NCBI GenBank assembly: GCA_018881555.1 | Contig: JACAXG010000025.1 | Coordinates: 4,099,899 to 4,163,898, forward strand | DNA length: 64,000 bases | Source: Amblyornis subalaris | Taxonomy: Eukaryota > Chordata > Aves > Passeriformes > Ptilonorhynchidae | Reading direction: 5' to 3' | Shown: positions 43,199-55,500 of the stretch, piece after piece | Numbering within the stretch: position 1 is the first letter of the stretch | How the letters are laid out: every line of letters begins with the position of its first letter | Made by a program: the position numbers and the translations under genes | The notes under the pieces: model-generated | What the model saw: only the letters and a program-made list of their open reading frames with translations | Told to the model about the DNA's origin: nothing | The model's database searches: none

Positions 43199-43870
43199 AA
43201 GAAGGAGATTTTACCTTGTTCCCAGTTGCACACTTGCTGATAATCTCACTTTGTGATTTGGGCTTATTGTTCTCAGTAATAACTTGCTTTTGCTCATATG
43301 TAACTACATTAAGTGCCTTGATTTTTGTTGGTTTATATTTAAAACTTGAAAGGCCTTACATTGTACATTTGTTCTCTGAAAATACCCTGAAAATTCAGTC
43401 TTTTGGGAAGGGAAAAGATATCAAAGATAAATTATCCATTTGCACAGGCGTTAAGTAATGAAGAATCCCAGCTAGAAGTGAGTAAAAAGAATAGTTATTT
43501 TGAAGTGAAGGTAGCAAAGAGAGAATATTTTTAATCCTATTCTTGATGAATTTAGGGAGAAGGTAATTTAAATTCCTTACTATTAGTTGCATCAGTAACC
43601 CTTGAGGTAAGTGTTAGCTCTACACTATTTCTGTTCAGCCACACGCTGAGTGTTCAATGGTTTTAAAGACCAAGCAGAGCAAGTATTTCTCTGAAAATAA
43701 TTAAAAATAAGGTGGAATACTGTTACTAATGTTTCAAACTAATATGGCGTATCATATTGGGAATGTTTTGAATTGTTTGCAGATACAATGACATACTGGA
43801 GTTAAGCTGGCTGCAACTTAAATTCGATTATAGAATAAGCAGATAATAAATACAGTTATGGAAAACAGTA
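43199..43870 (+). other. PECR: probable PECR 3' UTR
   Basis: AT-rich noncoding DNA between the stop codon and the first good AATAAA. The exact end is inferred. Confidence 0.55.
43845..43850 (+). terminator. PECR: candidate PECR poly(A) signal (AATAAA)
   Basis: First AATAAA after the PECR stop, about 650 bases downstream, followed about 50 bases later by a TG-rich stretch (43900-43930). Another AATAAA at 45043-45048 could serve a longer transcript. Confidence 0.45.
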
Positions 43871-45042
43871 TAGATTCAACAATTTAACATGCAAAGTCTG
43901 TGGTGTATATTGCAGTGCTCTTTGCAGTGTGTTGTACTATTAAAGGAGAAACTTGGAATTCTTGATTTACCAGTTAAAGCACTTTCTATCCATACTGTGT
44001 TGTCTTACAATGTTAATAGAGTTTTGTTCATTAATGTCTCTAAATTAGGTGTGATTTTTGTGAACAATGCAGAGATGCCATTTAAAAACCAGGAATCTTG
44101 CAATATATCAGTTGAAGAGGCTATATTTGTAATTTTTTTATTCACGTTAAGGCAAATATTCCCATTCTGCTACCTTTAGTGAAAATATGAAATATAAGTA
44201 ATGACTGTATTTGCTGTAACAACTGAAATTTGTGGAATCAAGTTGCTGCTATAGAAGCAAACTTCTAATACTTCATTTTGGACTGAATGTAAGAGTCTGA
44301 CAGTTCTCTGCAAAGATGTTTGATCTTTGTGTCTTTCAGTAAAACATATGTTCTTACGTAGGTACATGTAGATCGCTTTTTCATGAAAATCTGAATGCCA
44401 GATTCAGATTTTGGGAGGGAGGAGGAGTTTGAGCCAACATGTGTATTCTTTCTGATTTATCCTCTTTCCTTAGCAACTGGACAGTCATTTATGTGGTTGT
44501 GAGAAACTGATACAGAGATAAAGTCAATTTTTTTTAAACCTTTTGTGCAAGGCATATTTTGATTATTGCAAATATTAGTTCAGTCTACACAGCAAAAGAA
44601 TTCTGGAAGCAAATGCAGCAGTTGGATCACTAACTCTAGAAGTCTAATGCATTGCATTTAAGTGAAATCATTTAGTTTATTACAACATTATTTCTATATT
44701 CTTAACATCTGAACATGAATATGCTTGAGACTTGTGGAACTTACTTTATGTTTGACTGTGAGTTTCAATGATATGTGTGCACTACGGATTTGATTTGAAA
44801 TGGAAGTGAATTGATTACTTTTATTATATCCCAGAACTCTTCACTGCAGGATTTGAGTATAAACTTGGAAATAATCAATTTTTAATCTTGCAAATTTCCT
44901 CTTTATGCCAGAGTGTGAATATTCATAAAGAATGGAAGTTTATATGTAATGATGGTGAAATTCATCATTCATGTCAGGAAGTCATGAGAACATAAGAAAA
45001 GTGAGCATTCTCCTGTGTGGGAGACAGGTTCAGTCTGCAATT

Positions 45043-45048
45043 AATAAA
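45043..45048 (+). terminator. PECR: candidate distal PECR poly(A) signal (AATAAA)
   Basis: Plus-strand AATAAA about 1.85 kb past the PECR stop, followed within 50 bases by a short TG-rich stretch. Alternative to the signal at 43845. Confidence 0.25.
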
Positions 45049-46307
45049 CTCCTTCACAAGTACAGCCATAACAAACCTTTCTGCTTGTGCTGAATACAAG
45101 GACCTTTTATTTGACCGTGCCTTCTTCAAATTTCAGCAAAGCAATGGGTGTACTAAGAAGGTATAAGTTAGTTCTTTATAAGAGGCTGTGTGTGCTTTTT
45201 TCTCTGGCAGGAAGTTGAGACAGGCAGCATTTGTGGAGCTCTAAGGTGCTGCACCTTAGTGCAGAAGGAGAATATGCTCAAAATACTCCAGGGGTAAGTC
45301 TGGTGTAAGAATACAGAAAATCCATCATCAGAAGGAGAAGGGGACACATCAGTGTTATCAGCTTTTTTTTTGCTTTGCATAACATTGTTTATCAAATTTG
45401 ATAGATATTAGGATAGTAACTCCTTTGCTGTAGTGGTTTTGCAGTAATCAGATCCTTTTTTTTATTATTTGAGTTTTTTTGTTTGTATTTTTGGGGGTTT
45501 ACCTTGTTTTTGTGTTTTTCTTCTTGCACCATGGATTACATGAAATGTTTAATTCTCAGAACAGAGGTTTTGTTTTNGTCTTGCCTCTTTGGTCCATTTT
45601 TATGCAGATTAAAATTATTTTCAGAGTTTTTCAGCACCTTGCAGAAACCCAGTATTGTGTCAGCTGGCAGCAAGAATGTTTCAGGTTTCTGCTGTTAGTG
45701 CTGCAGATATCATCAGCTGTAGCAAAGCTCTTCCTATGCCAACAGCCCTTGATCAAAGGGCATTGAGAGGTTAAAAGAAATGGGTGTGGTAACAAAAACA
45801 TCCTTGACCTGTATAAGATTGAGGTATATAGAGTTCAGAGGACAGGGCTTGATTTTATTTGATTTGTTTTACAAGGGAGGTGAAAGCAACTGTGAGAAAA
45901 GGGCTAAGGAACCTTAGGAAGAATCAAGGAGATTTACTGACTAAACACTGAAACTTAAACATTTGCTGCACTGTATAATTGTAATAAGCAAAGAGAAGAA
46001 TGTTAGAGTGACAGGCACATTTAGCATTCTGTTAGAAATCTTTTTGGTTGCTTTAATATTCATGTCTGGCTAAACCTGTACCTATTCTGCCTATCCCTTA
46101 TCAGATATTCATGCGATGGGTGAATAGGTGATTACCAACTGCTGCTTTGCTCCACTATCTGGTATTATATCTGAATATGTGTCACAGAACTTTACATTTG
46201 TGACAGCAGTGTAGTTCAGTGAACGGGAGCTTCTGTCAACTGTATTTGCCTTATGTTTTACAGATACTCCTTGTGTTAAGCAGAATATTGTTCATTCAGG
46301 GTATTTA

Positions 46308-46361
46308 TTTAGTGTAAAATGAATTTTGATTGTTCTATGGGTTTACTTAGTGTAAAATGAA
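46308..46361. repeat. short direct repeat, unit about 38 bases
   Basis: The string TTAGTGTAAAATGAA occurs twice, 38 bases apart, with diverged sequence between. Confidence 0.7.
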
Positions 46362-49199
46362 CAAATACAAGGCAGCCATTGCTTGACAAGCGTTTATGGC
46401 TGTGTTTAGTCTTCTGAGTAGTCATACACAATATCCCCTATAATCTTTAAGAAAGTGTGCTCTTTGCAAGACAGTGTAATTTCATATACTTCTGATCAGC
46501 ATCTCCCAGTTTTCCTCTTGCCGTCTCAAACAGCAGCCTTGTGTTAAATGCCTGAGTGCTGCAGACATTTAGGGGAATTGTCTTACTAGTAAAGTCAACA
46601 GCATCTGTGTTCTGGGTTACTGAATATGACTGAGTCCTAAAGCTAAATGAGTTGCTTCATAAACTTCAGTGATGAGGTTGGAGCAGAGAAACCTATCAGT
46701 ACGGCTGCCCATGCTCACTTATTGTGTATAGTGTATTTTTAGGAATCTTGCAGCAGTGGTTTAGGACTCTGCTCCCCAAGCTGTTCGCTCTTCCTCTCTT
46801 TTGGCATCAGACTTACAGTGATGGTGCATGGGGTGGAAGTGGAAATACTGAAATGCAGGCACTTGTTTCCTTCTGTCATGGGAAGGCAGAGAAGCGTAGC
46901 AGACATGACTAGCAAAGGTTTGAAATAATACTGCTGTTTGCTCAATATATATGAGCTGGATTTAAATTTATAAACAGACTGTGGGCCCTCCTGCTGATGA
47001 GGAAAGACTGGATCATGTTATAACATCCTAGTATCACAAACCTTACGCTACTGCTGTTCCCAGAAGAAGCCATTTTGACTTCCCTTATCTGCTCTGTCTC
47101 CAGCAGCTTGTTCCTTTGCCAGTTAACCTCTCATTTGATTAAATATATATTAAATTAATCACTAACTTAGCTTTTTCTGGATGTAGTTCAAAACGTGGTA
47201 ATATGGTGCCATCTATAGGAAGGAGTGGTGGGGAGGCAAAGAAACTTGGAAGAAAAAGGAGAATGATGGCCTGGCTCTGAAGAGGGGCTGGTTTGTTCCT
47301 ATTTAAGGTGTTAAGAAGCTATGGCTGTAGTGTTAACTAACACAGGTGCTTGTTAGCCTCAAGCAATACATGTAGGAGGTGGGAACCTCTCATTGCAGTG
47401 AGATATTGATTCTGGAATTTAGGGAGAGCCATTCTGCCAGATTTCAGTCAATTGCTTGAGTACACTATCCTAAGATATGCTTACCCTATAATTTCCACCC
47501 CCACACCTTCCAACTTCTGTCACCTTTACAGAGCTTGAACTGAATGCACAAATAACAAATACACTTTATTGCAGCTCCTGTCAGCTATTTTTTACTGTTA
47601 TTTTCCATATCAGCAATTACACCATTCCTAAAGCTTTATTTTGCTCCAGTAGCATGACACATGATCACAGAACCATGTCCCTGGGTTTGGGCTGAGCTCA
47701 GTGTGAGACAGTGTCATAAGTGCTGGTCCCTGATATTGATAAGTATGTTTTATCTCAGAATCAATATTTATTTATAAATAATGTTTATCCTGCTCTTGAT
47801 ACTGAAGGTACTTTAATTTCAGGATTATGGCCTGATAGCACTGATGCCCGTCAGGATGTACATCNCCTCTGCAAAGCACTCTTGGGATGGTGCTCTCTGT
47901 GCTGTGCAGGCTTTGTGCAGCAATGCAAAAGATCACACCGGCAGAGGAATGTGGGATGATTTTCCAAAATCCTTGCTGGCTGCTTTTGTAGTGAAAGAAC
48001 TTTGACTTCAAAACCTACTATTCACTAACCCCTCCTCCATCAGTGAAATCCATTTGCAAGATGCTAAAGCTGACAAATGGCCATGAAATGGAACATTAAG
48101 GCAAGGGAAACACTGGATGTGTTTTCAAAGCTGTGTAAGCAGCTGTGGCTCATTGATTTTGCTTGATGGTGCAGGAGCATCACACATCAGCATTTTTCTT
48201 GACTATTTCCCTATCATTTGGCAGAAAAGGTCACCTTTTTAACTTCCTAGTTAAAGACTCTTGGTCATGACAAGTGTCTGAACACCACTGACAGTTTTCC
48301 CAAGTGTGGAGCAAAGTGTCTTAGCTTTGAGAGGGAACTGTGTCTCCTTCGCGATGGCTCTAGAATCAGTGATTCACTGCCTTGTGCCTTTCTTGGATGT
48401 GCTTTATCAGTTGGTCTTAAGAACCGTCCTCTTCAATGCATTTTTAAAAATATGACTGTATTTGTTTTTATCATTCTCTGCAGCCTGTTTTGGTTGAAGA
48501 TCTCAATCAGGTTATGGACCTTGATGTGCAGTTTAGTTCCATACGTGTTTCCCACTGGAAATTAACATGTAAATCTTAAACTTCCGCTCAAGTATTTTTT
48601 CCAGGGTTTGCTTAGAGTGACTGAAGTGGCTCCCCAGCCCTTGTTTTGGGTAGATTTTGAGGGTTTGTCCAGGATTTGTAAACCTCTAGATGTCTTCAGG
48701 TTAACTAGCTCTTACCACATGCCCAGAAAGCAGCATGTGAGCAGCGGCTCAGCGGGGATTACTGAGCTGTAGAGTCAGGTGCCCCACTACAGGTCACTGC
48801 TGCTCGGAACAGTTGTGTGTGAACACACAGGCCCTGGCAGTGTCTCAGAGGGTGTTCACGAAACATGCACAGCTCGTGAGTAGCTCATATCCAGCGGTTC
48901 ATTCCTGCAAGGTTATTGTTCAATCTGTACAAAACTAATTACAGTGCCATGCTATTATTTACAGTCATCGGCTACTTAGCCTGCAAGGGTAGCTGTAATA
49001 GCTGTCCTGCTACGTATCAGGGAGTGCTCCCTCGCTGATTAATTTAGCGTAGCATCCTTCTTCCTTGCATGTATTGACTTCTGCGGGAAGCAGGTGGCTT
49101 CCGCAGGGAGCGGTCAGCCTGTGCTGGGAGAAAGGGGCGACCTGAAGGCGGCAGAGCGCTACTCGGAATTGTCCTAAACAGCGTGCACAGCCCTTCTAA

Positions 49200-50130
49200 G
49201 AGGGAAGTCAAGGTAGCGTGTCCTGCGCTCGNGGTGCGCTCTGGGCCTGGCAGAGGCGAGCGATTTGTTGCAGTGAGCAATGACAATGGTCGTACCGCGG
49301 TGCACATTCACATCCTGCCCTCGAACGGCGCAGAGCCCGCAGCCGCGGAAGGGCACTAGGGCGGGCTTCTCTGAAACTTGCCTGTCCGGGACCGGGGGGA
49401 GCCGCACGGCCTCGGTGGCCTCGGCCTGGGGGTGCCGCGGAAGGTCCCGGTCCCGGCTCCGGGCAGGACTCGAAACCCGGGCAGGGGGACCCGGCGCGCA
49501 CGCGCCTCCGCACCCGCTGGGCGCGCGCCGCCCCTTCGCCGTGACGCCGCCGCGCGGTGACGCCTCGCGCTCCTTGCCCGTCACGGGGCCCGGCGCGCGC
49601 GGGGCGGAGCTCGCAGGCGGCAGCAGCGGCGGCCGCGGCGCCTCACGCCCGACGGGACCCCCGGCCCGGCCCCGCCGCGGCCGCAGCGCCCCGAGGCGCC
49701 TGCCCCGCTCCCCTCCGCCCGCCGAGCCGCGCCGCTCCGCTCCCTCCGCTCCGGCCTCGGCGCCGCCTGTCACCGTCCCCGCCGTGCCCCGGCGCGGGCA
49801 GGCCCCGGGCCCCTTCCCCCCCTCCCCCGGGGGGGGTGGGCTCCGCTCCGGAATCCTGGCCGCTCCCTCCGCGCCTCCCGCTCAGCCGGGGCTGCGCCCG
49901 CCGCCGCCGGGCAGCGCGGGGGGTCCCCGGCGGCCGCCCGGCCTCCGCCGTGACACAGGTCGGTGCGCGGGGGGCGGCCCGGGTGCGCGGGAGCACCGGG
50001 CGGGGTTGTCCGGGCGCTTTGGGGGGCCTTGGGGCGGTCTCGGCGTCCCGGAGGTGCCGAGGCTGGGGGCAGCACGAACCTGGCCCGGTGCAGGTGGAGC
50101 CGCGCGGCGGTGTAGTTGTTTGCGGTGCTG
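49200..50130. promoter_or_regulatory. CpG island: promoter and likely noncoding first exon of an unidentified gene
   Basis: Very GC- and CpG-rich block, TATA-less, with TGACG half-sites at 49542, 49558 and (reverse) 49579. From about 49312 to 50139 I see no ATG on either strand, so the long open frames here are composition artefacts and a first exon would be noncoding. Plus-strand donors CAG|GTCGGT (GT at 49959) and CAG|GTGGAG (GT at 50094) suggest a rightward transcript. By vertebrate gene order the gene beyond PECR, in the same orientation, is MREG, but the coding first exon expected for it was not found, so this name is not assigned. Confidence 0.7.
49816..49840. repeat. C-run/G-run palindromic tract
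   Basis: A C-rich run passes directly into a G8 run, giving a self-complementary CCCCCGGGGG core within the CpG island. Likely to form structure and to be hard to sequence. Confidence 0.8.
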
Positions 50131-52470
50131 GGGAGACACGCTGATGTTAGTCACTTATATTACAGCTGCAGAATCTTAAGTGTTTTACGTGCCTTACGAG
50201 TATTTCTATGTCACCCTATCCCTTCCCGTGATTGCACGCTGATGCTGAGGTTTCTCGTCTTTAAATTGCTCTGCAGTGGTAGCAGTGCTGTGAATTGGAT
50301 ATGTAGGTCAGATTCCGTGAGATGTTTTTGTCAGGGGAAAAAGTGAATGTTGGATTATTTATTCCCGTGTTGCTTTTGAAGTGCATTGCAGCACCCACGA
50401 GGTGGTTTTTTTTTCCTTCTGGCTTCCTCTCTTGCTTCATAAATCTGGTTTTAGTTTTTGGCTGTGGTATTATTGAAGATCAAAGCGCTAAATTAGCTGA
50501 GCGCTTCTAAGCTGTATTGTGTCATGAAGTGTCCTCTAAGAGGGTGGTAAAAGATAATAGAAGCCTGCCTTGAAATAAGGGAGATTTCTAGTTTATGCAG
50601 AAAATGTCTCTCAGCTACAATATTTATTTTCTTTAAACAATGCAGCACGTTGCAGAGTGTTAGAGGCCTTCAGAATTGTACTTGTGTATATGGCAAAGAC
50701 ATATTAGCAGAATGAATGTCTGCATGCTTGTCTTGCACATCTTCGGTTCTCTTGTGGCATAGCATTTAATAGCTGCATACCCTAGAAAGTGTTTTCCCCT
50801 ATGGAATTTTAGGATGTGGATACTTTCAAGGGAAGGGGCATTGAGGAGTGAGTATTTATGCCAGACTGAAAAACTTTAGAATAATTTTTTTGGTTGTTAT
50901 TTTTTTCCTACTTTCACATATACCTTTATTTACAGGGACTTTGTAATTAACAGATTTCCTTAGAAATCTGTTCAAAAATGAGAACTTGCTAAAATTCCTG
51001 GGTTTTTAAGCTGTGTGTTCCATTGTGACTGCCACTGAAATGTACTGAACCCAGATTTGATTCAGCTACTGAAGCTGTATATAATTAATTTCATTTTTTT
51101 TCCCCCAGGGTTTTATTATATTTTGATAAAGCAAAATAAGAAGATAACGTTTGTCAGGTTGACTCATTGCTTGGGAAGAAAAAGCTGTGTAGAGTTTGCC
51201 TGGATGAACCTTGTGTCGGTGTTTGAACAGGTGGTTACCTGGCACTAATAGAAGACTAAGGCAAAGAAAATAGATGTTTCTGGATTGCTTGCCTTGGCTT
51301 GATGAGATTTCTAAACTGTTAGAGGAAACTTTTTTTTAAAAGTTAGCTGTGGTGTTTGGTAATCCTAGGAGTTTATATAGTATATGGTATTAGGTAGAGA
51401 GTTTTGACAAAATTGATTAATGTGGTGAAATGAGCATTATGTTGTTTAATATTGGTAGGGAAGCTCTTGGTTTTGTGTTTGCTTTATGTTGATAAAACTA
51501 ATTTATGGTAAAAATAAATAACCTTTTAACTTTGGTCATAGAGATGTCACTGGTTCTCTGTTAGGATTGTTGAGAAAGCTAGTCAGTGCACAGACTTGTG
51601 GAATTTAAAGCCTAGTGAAGCTAAATGCAGGAGAGGTTGTTTTATTATAAAATTTTCTCTGAAGAAAGCAAGCAAGTTGGTCAAGCTGTACGTTTAGTCC
51701 ACATTTATAGTTTTTACTGAACATTTTTTCCTGATCATTTCCTAAAAGAACTAGTTGATACTTAGGCAAAAATCAGAATTACTGTTGTTTAAAACTTTGC
51801 CATTAATATTAAGTATATATGGAGAACTACTTGAAAAAGCTTTGCAATCTTAGCAATCTTAAGTTTTATTTTTTTTCCCCTCTCATCTCCACTGCAGGCT
51901 GGCTTTTACCTCTGCAAACTAAGTCAAAAGTAATGAGTAACATGTAATCTATTTTTGTGACAGGTTGATCAGTGGCTCTCTAACTGGTCATTCCCTGAAC
52001 TGAAAAGTAATATTTTCTTATAGAATGCAGCTTGAGAATGATAATGGGTTGATTTCCTTCATTCGTTCCCCCTCTTCCACCAAACACAGCCAAAGGTGTT
52101 CTGATCTATAGAGAGGTACCCATTTAGTTTGGAGTAATTAAGATATTTTCTAGTAAAATCTTCTTAGATATTTACTACTGACATTATCCTTTGGTTAGAC
52201 TATTTGGAGAAAAATAAATGAATGATGAAAATTTGACTGATTGATGTAGTTAAGTACATCTTAAATACATTTGCAGAAAATGTCATGTGTTTTCATATGT
52301 TTGACAAACCAATGTAAATATGTATAATGACTAGTGACTCTATCTAGGTTTATCTAATTAGCAAACTATTTGGTTTGCTGTCCTGAAAGTTTAAGTTCTA
52401 AATGTAAGCTTTTAAAATTCTGAAGTAGAACTGACAAAGCATTAAATTAAAAAAGATAAAAATCAGTGAA

Positions 52471-52497
52471 TTCTATTAAACACACTGTTTAATAGAA
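52471..52497. repeat. perfect inverted repeat, 12-base arms, 3-base loop
   Basis: Arms TTCTATTAAACA (52471-52482) and TGTTTAATAGAA (52486-52497) are exact reverse complements around a CAC loop. Confidence 0.95.
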
Positions 52498-52501
52498 CAC
52501 A

Positions 52502-52523
52502 CTTCCCACTGTTTTGTGGGAAG
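52502..52523. repeat. perfect inverted repeat, 8-base arms, 6-base loop
   Basis: Arms CTTCCCAC (52502-52509) and GTGGGAAG (52516-52523) pair exactly. It begins four bases after the preceding 27-base hairpin. Confidence 0.9.
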
Positions 52524-55500
52524 AAAGAACAACCTCTTTAGGAATAAATACTGCTTTGGCTATTTTAATATTTTGGTATTTTATAGTGCTAAAGAATAGG
52601 TCAGAATAGATCATGCATGCTATAATTGCACATAGCTTGCAGAATAACATTGGAAACATGTAATTGGGCAGTGGGAACGTTCAGAATGCAGCATTTAGTT
52701 GTGATTCACTTCTCACTTCTGGATCTTGCCATGAGATCTTGATTTAGTAGTATGACAAATGCAGTTTATGGCTCTATGTAAACCTATTTTCTTAGACTTG
52801 CTTGTTTGCAGGTTTTTCTGGGATGTTTTAATATATTCACCTTAAATGTAATCTTCATCTTAAATATAATGAAGCTGCAGAAAGTTTGGTGACCAAGAGG
52901 AAAGAAAAGATGGAGTTCTGTGTTGTGATAGTGCAGGGATTTCCCTGGGAAATGGGAGCCACTGCTCTAGAGACACTTGACACACAAATACATGTGGCGT
53001 AGTTCAAGGCCCAGTTTGATGAGGTTATTTGAGGTTGGAATTAGTTTAGCAAGGGCAAAGCAGAAGTATCTGCTTTGTCCTCTAAAAACCAGGAGATGGG
53101 AATTGGTAATGCAGAGAGGCCTGTGGAGATGTGGCTTTTTCCCGTCTGTTTGCTGTCTTACTTCTGTGTACTTCTGTATCTCAAATTATTGCATATTAGT
53201 GAAGCTCTACCAGCAAACTATAACTCACGTNTTCACATGAGAGGAAAATTATTTTCTTTAGGCTAAAGTATTTTTTCTTTGCTGTAACTTTGTTTTCAGC
53301 CTTTTTTTTTCTTTGAATCCTTCACAATGTGTTTCTCACTTGCTTCTCTTTCTGTATTTCCATTCATCACTTGTCCATTTTTGTGGATTATCTGCAGCAA
53401 TAAAAAAAGCTACTTTTGTTTTCCTGAGATGATTTGTGCCAAGTACACTAACAATCTGACAACAGCAGTGTAATAAAATTCATATGCTTCAAATGTTTAT
53501 ATTGGAAAGACTGTACTTTTGAAGCTCAGATTTGATAACACTGATGAACAGTTCTCATTTGGATGAAGGAAGAAATGATGGATGTGTAAGAAGGGAAGGG
53601 ATTTCGTGAGGTCAGCCCGCAGTAGAGGCAGAAGCAAATAGGCTGAAATCATGTCTGATACACATTTGTCTGATCTTTCTGAAAAAAATCAGAAGAGGGG
53701 AATACCACGTCTCTTCACAGGTCTATTTATAGCTGGTACATGACTACTACTGTTGTTAGGCTTTTCTTAACATTTAACTTAAGTCTCTGTCTTGGTGCTA
53801 GTTAAGCCAGTTAACTCTCATCCAACTCGTATTACTCATGGAGGATAATGATTTCTGTGCTCTTTTCACAAAGTGTTTGCATACATGAAGACTGTTTCTC
53901 TGCTTTTATTCAGACTTCTCTTTACTAAACTGTGCAAACAGGATTTTTGTTGTTCACTCTTACTGGACTCTGTGTGATTTGTCTGTATCTCTTTCAAAGT
54001 TTTACAGGCAGTTTTTTGAGCAACAGAGTAATTAAGTTACTCTGTAAGTTGCAGCAGAAGTAACATGACAGCCTTATTAAAATGTCATTCTAGGGTGTGT
54101 GCATAGGTATGGTTGGGTTTTGTTTTTGTTTTGTTGTTGGGTGTTTTTTTCCTTGCCAAGAGCATCAGGTTCTTGGCTCCTGCATTTGCTAACACAGGCG
54201 CTCATACTAGTGTTCGTTATATCAGGTATCTCTTTCTTCATATATATGAATTGAAGTTATCTTTCCAAGGTATATAACCTTATGCTGTATTGAATTCAAT
54301 CTATTTCAGGTTAGTTTTCTTCTATTAAGCATTTTTAGACTTAGCAGAGCACTTACTGCTCTTCCATATCTCTTTCCCAGCACATCCAATCCCTGTGGCT
54401 TTTGAACATAAGCCTGCTCTGCAACAGGAAATTTGATTGAGAACGAGTTCTGCTGGGGTTCGATGCAGCTTCTGTTGGCAACAGTGTGTCTTTACCAGTC
54501 TGTTTTATACAAGTGCTGTCCTTTGAAGTAAATTGTATGGCTAAGATAACTTCTGTCACCGGAACTGTACCTGAACAAGCCTTTTGCCATTTTGAGATGT
54601 CATATTGTCCAGTGACGTAGCAGAAGAAATTTTTATCCTATAGGAATGCTTTATTGGAAGAATTGCAGAGTCAGCTATGGAACAGATGTGTTCAACATGT
54701 TCCCTGGTTTTACTCCATTTTATCTGACTTACGTAAACGATTTTCTCTCTAATTTTTGAGGCTAGATCACAGGACAAATTGTGTGATTCTTTCAGCGGTG
54801 CTATCTTCACAAAAAATTAAACAGACACTAATAATAATTATTAAATAAGAACTTTTTAGCTTTCTTGCAGGAAAAAGCATTCAAGCACTCAGTGTTGATT
54901 ACATCTTACCTGTCCTTAAAATTATTTAGACAAGAGGTCTATAAATGCCAACAGCTTGAATGTCATGTTACCAGAAGTAACTATAGCCTCACCTTTGAAC
55001 AGGCATTTGAAAACTGGAAAAATCTGGATCAAGCTGTTTGAATTTATAATAATAACAAAAGAGAGAGTAGAGAGCTAAAATACTGACACAAGCAGTAATT
55101 AAACTTCTAAAGAAAATGTAACATTCTGTTGAAGACCGTGAGGACTGCCACCCTAAGTATTTTACTAATTTAACTGCTGAAAACTGATTGGTGAAGTTCA
55201 ACCTGTATTTAGTTGTTGTTTTGTCACACTGACTATGTTTGTTTTTAGCAGTGCCACAATTTCTGTAACTCCAGCATAAGACTTCTTTTTAAAATAAAAA
55301 TCAATTTGAATAGCAACCCCCCATGGGATTTTTTGGGTTTTTTTGTTTGTTTTTTTTTCCATAATGGCGTGAGGATAACTGACTTGGTATAAGGTTGGGG
55401 TTAGAAAAGCATTTTTTGCACTGCTGGTAGCAGTAAGCACAGTAACTTCAGGCAGGAATGAGGTGGATAATGTAATGAATGACTTCTTAGGCTACTGCAG

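Larger units (their letters stand above)
43871..49200. other. intergenic DNA between PECR and the second CpG island
   Basis: No coding exon recognised on either strand. There is a short imperfect direct repeat at 46308-46361 and otherwise AT-rich unique sequence. Confidence 0.6.

Noticed and set aside
49280..50179. 299-codon open frame (and long overlapping frames on both strands) in the second CpG island
   Set aside because: It is open because stop codons are rare in such GC-rich DNA. The translation is low-complexity Pro/Arg/Ala/Gly with no family resemblance, and it has overlapping rivals in several frames.
52890..53060. possible old CR1 tail (phrases such as TTCAAGGCCCAGTTTGATGA)
   Set aside because: Only short scattered matches to the CR1 3' region; too decayed to claim by eye.
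54440..54475. tRNA-like GGTTCGA string
   Set aside because: No matching stems or A-box at the right spacing.
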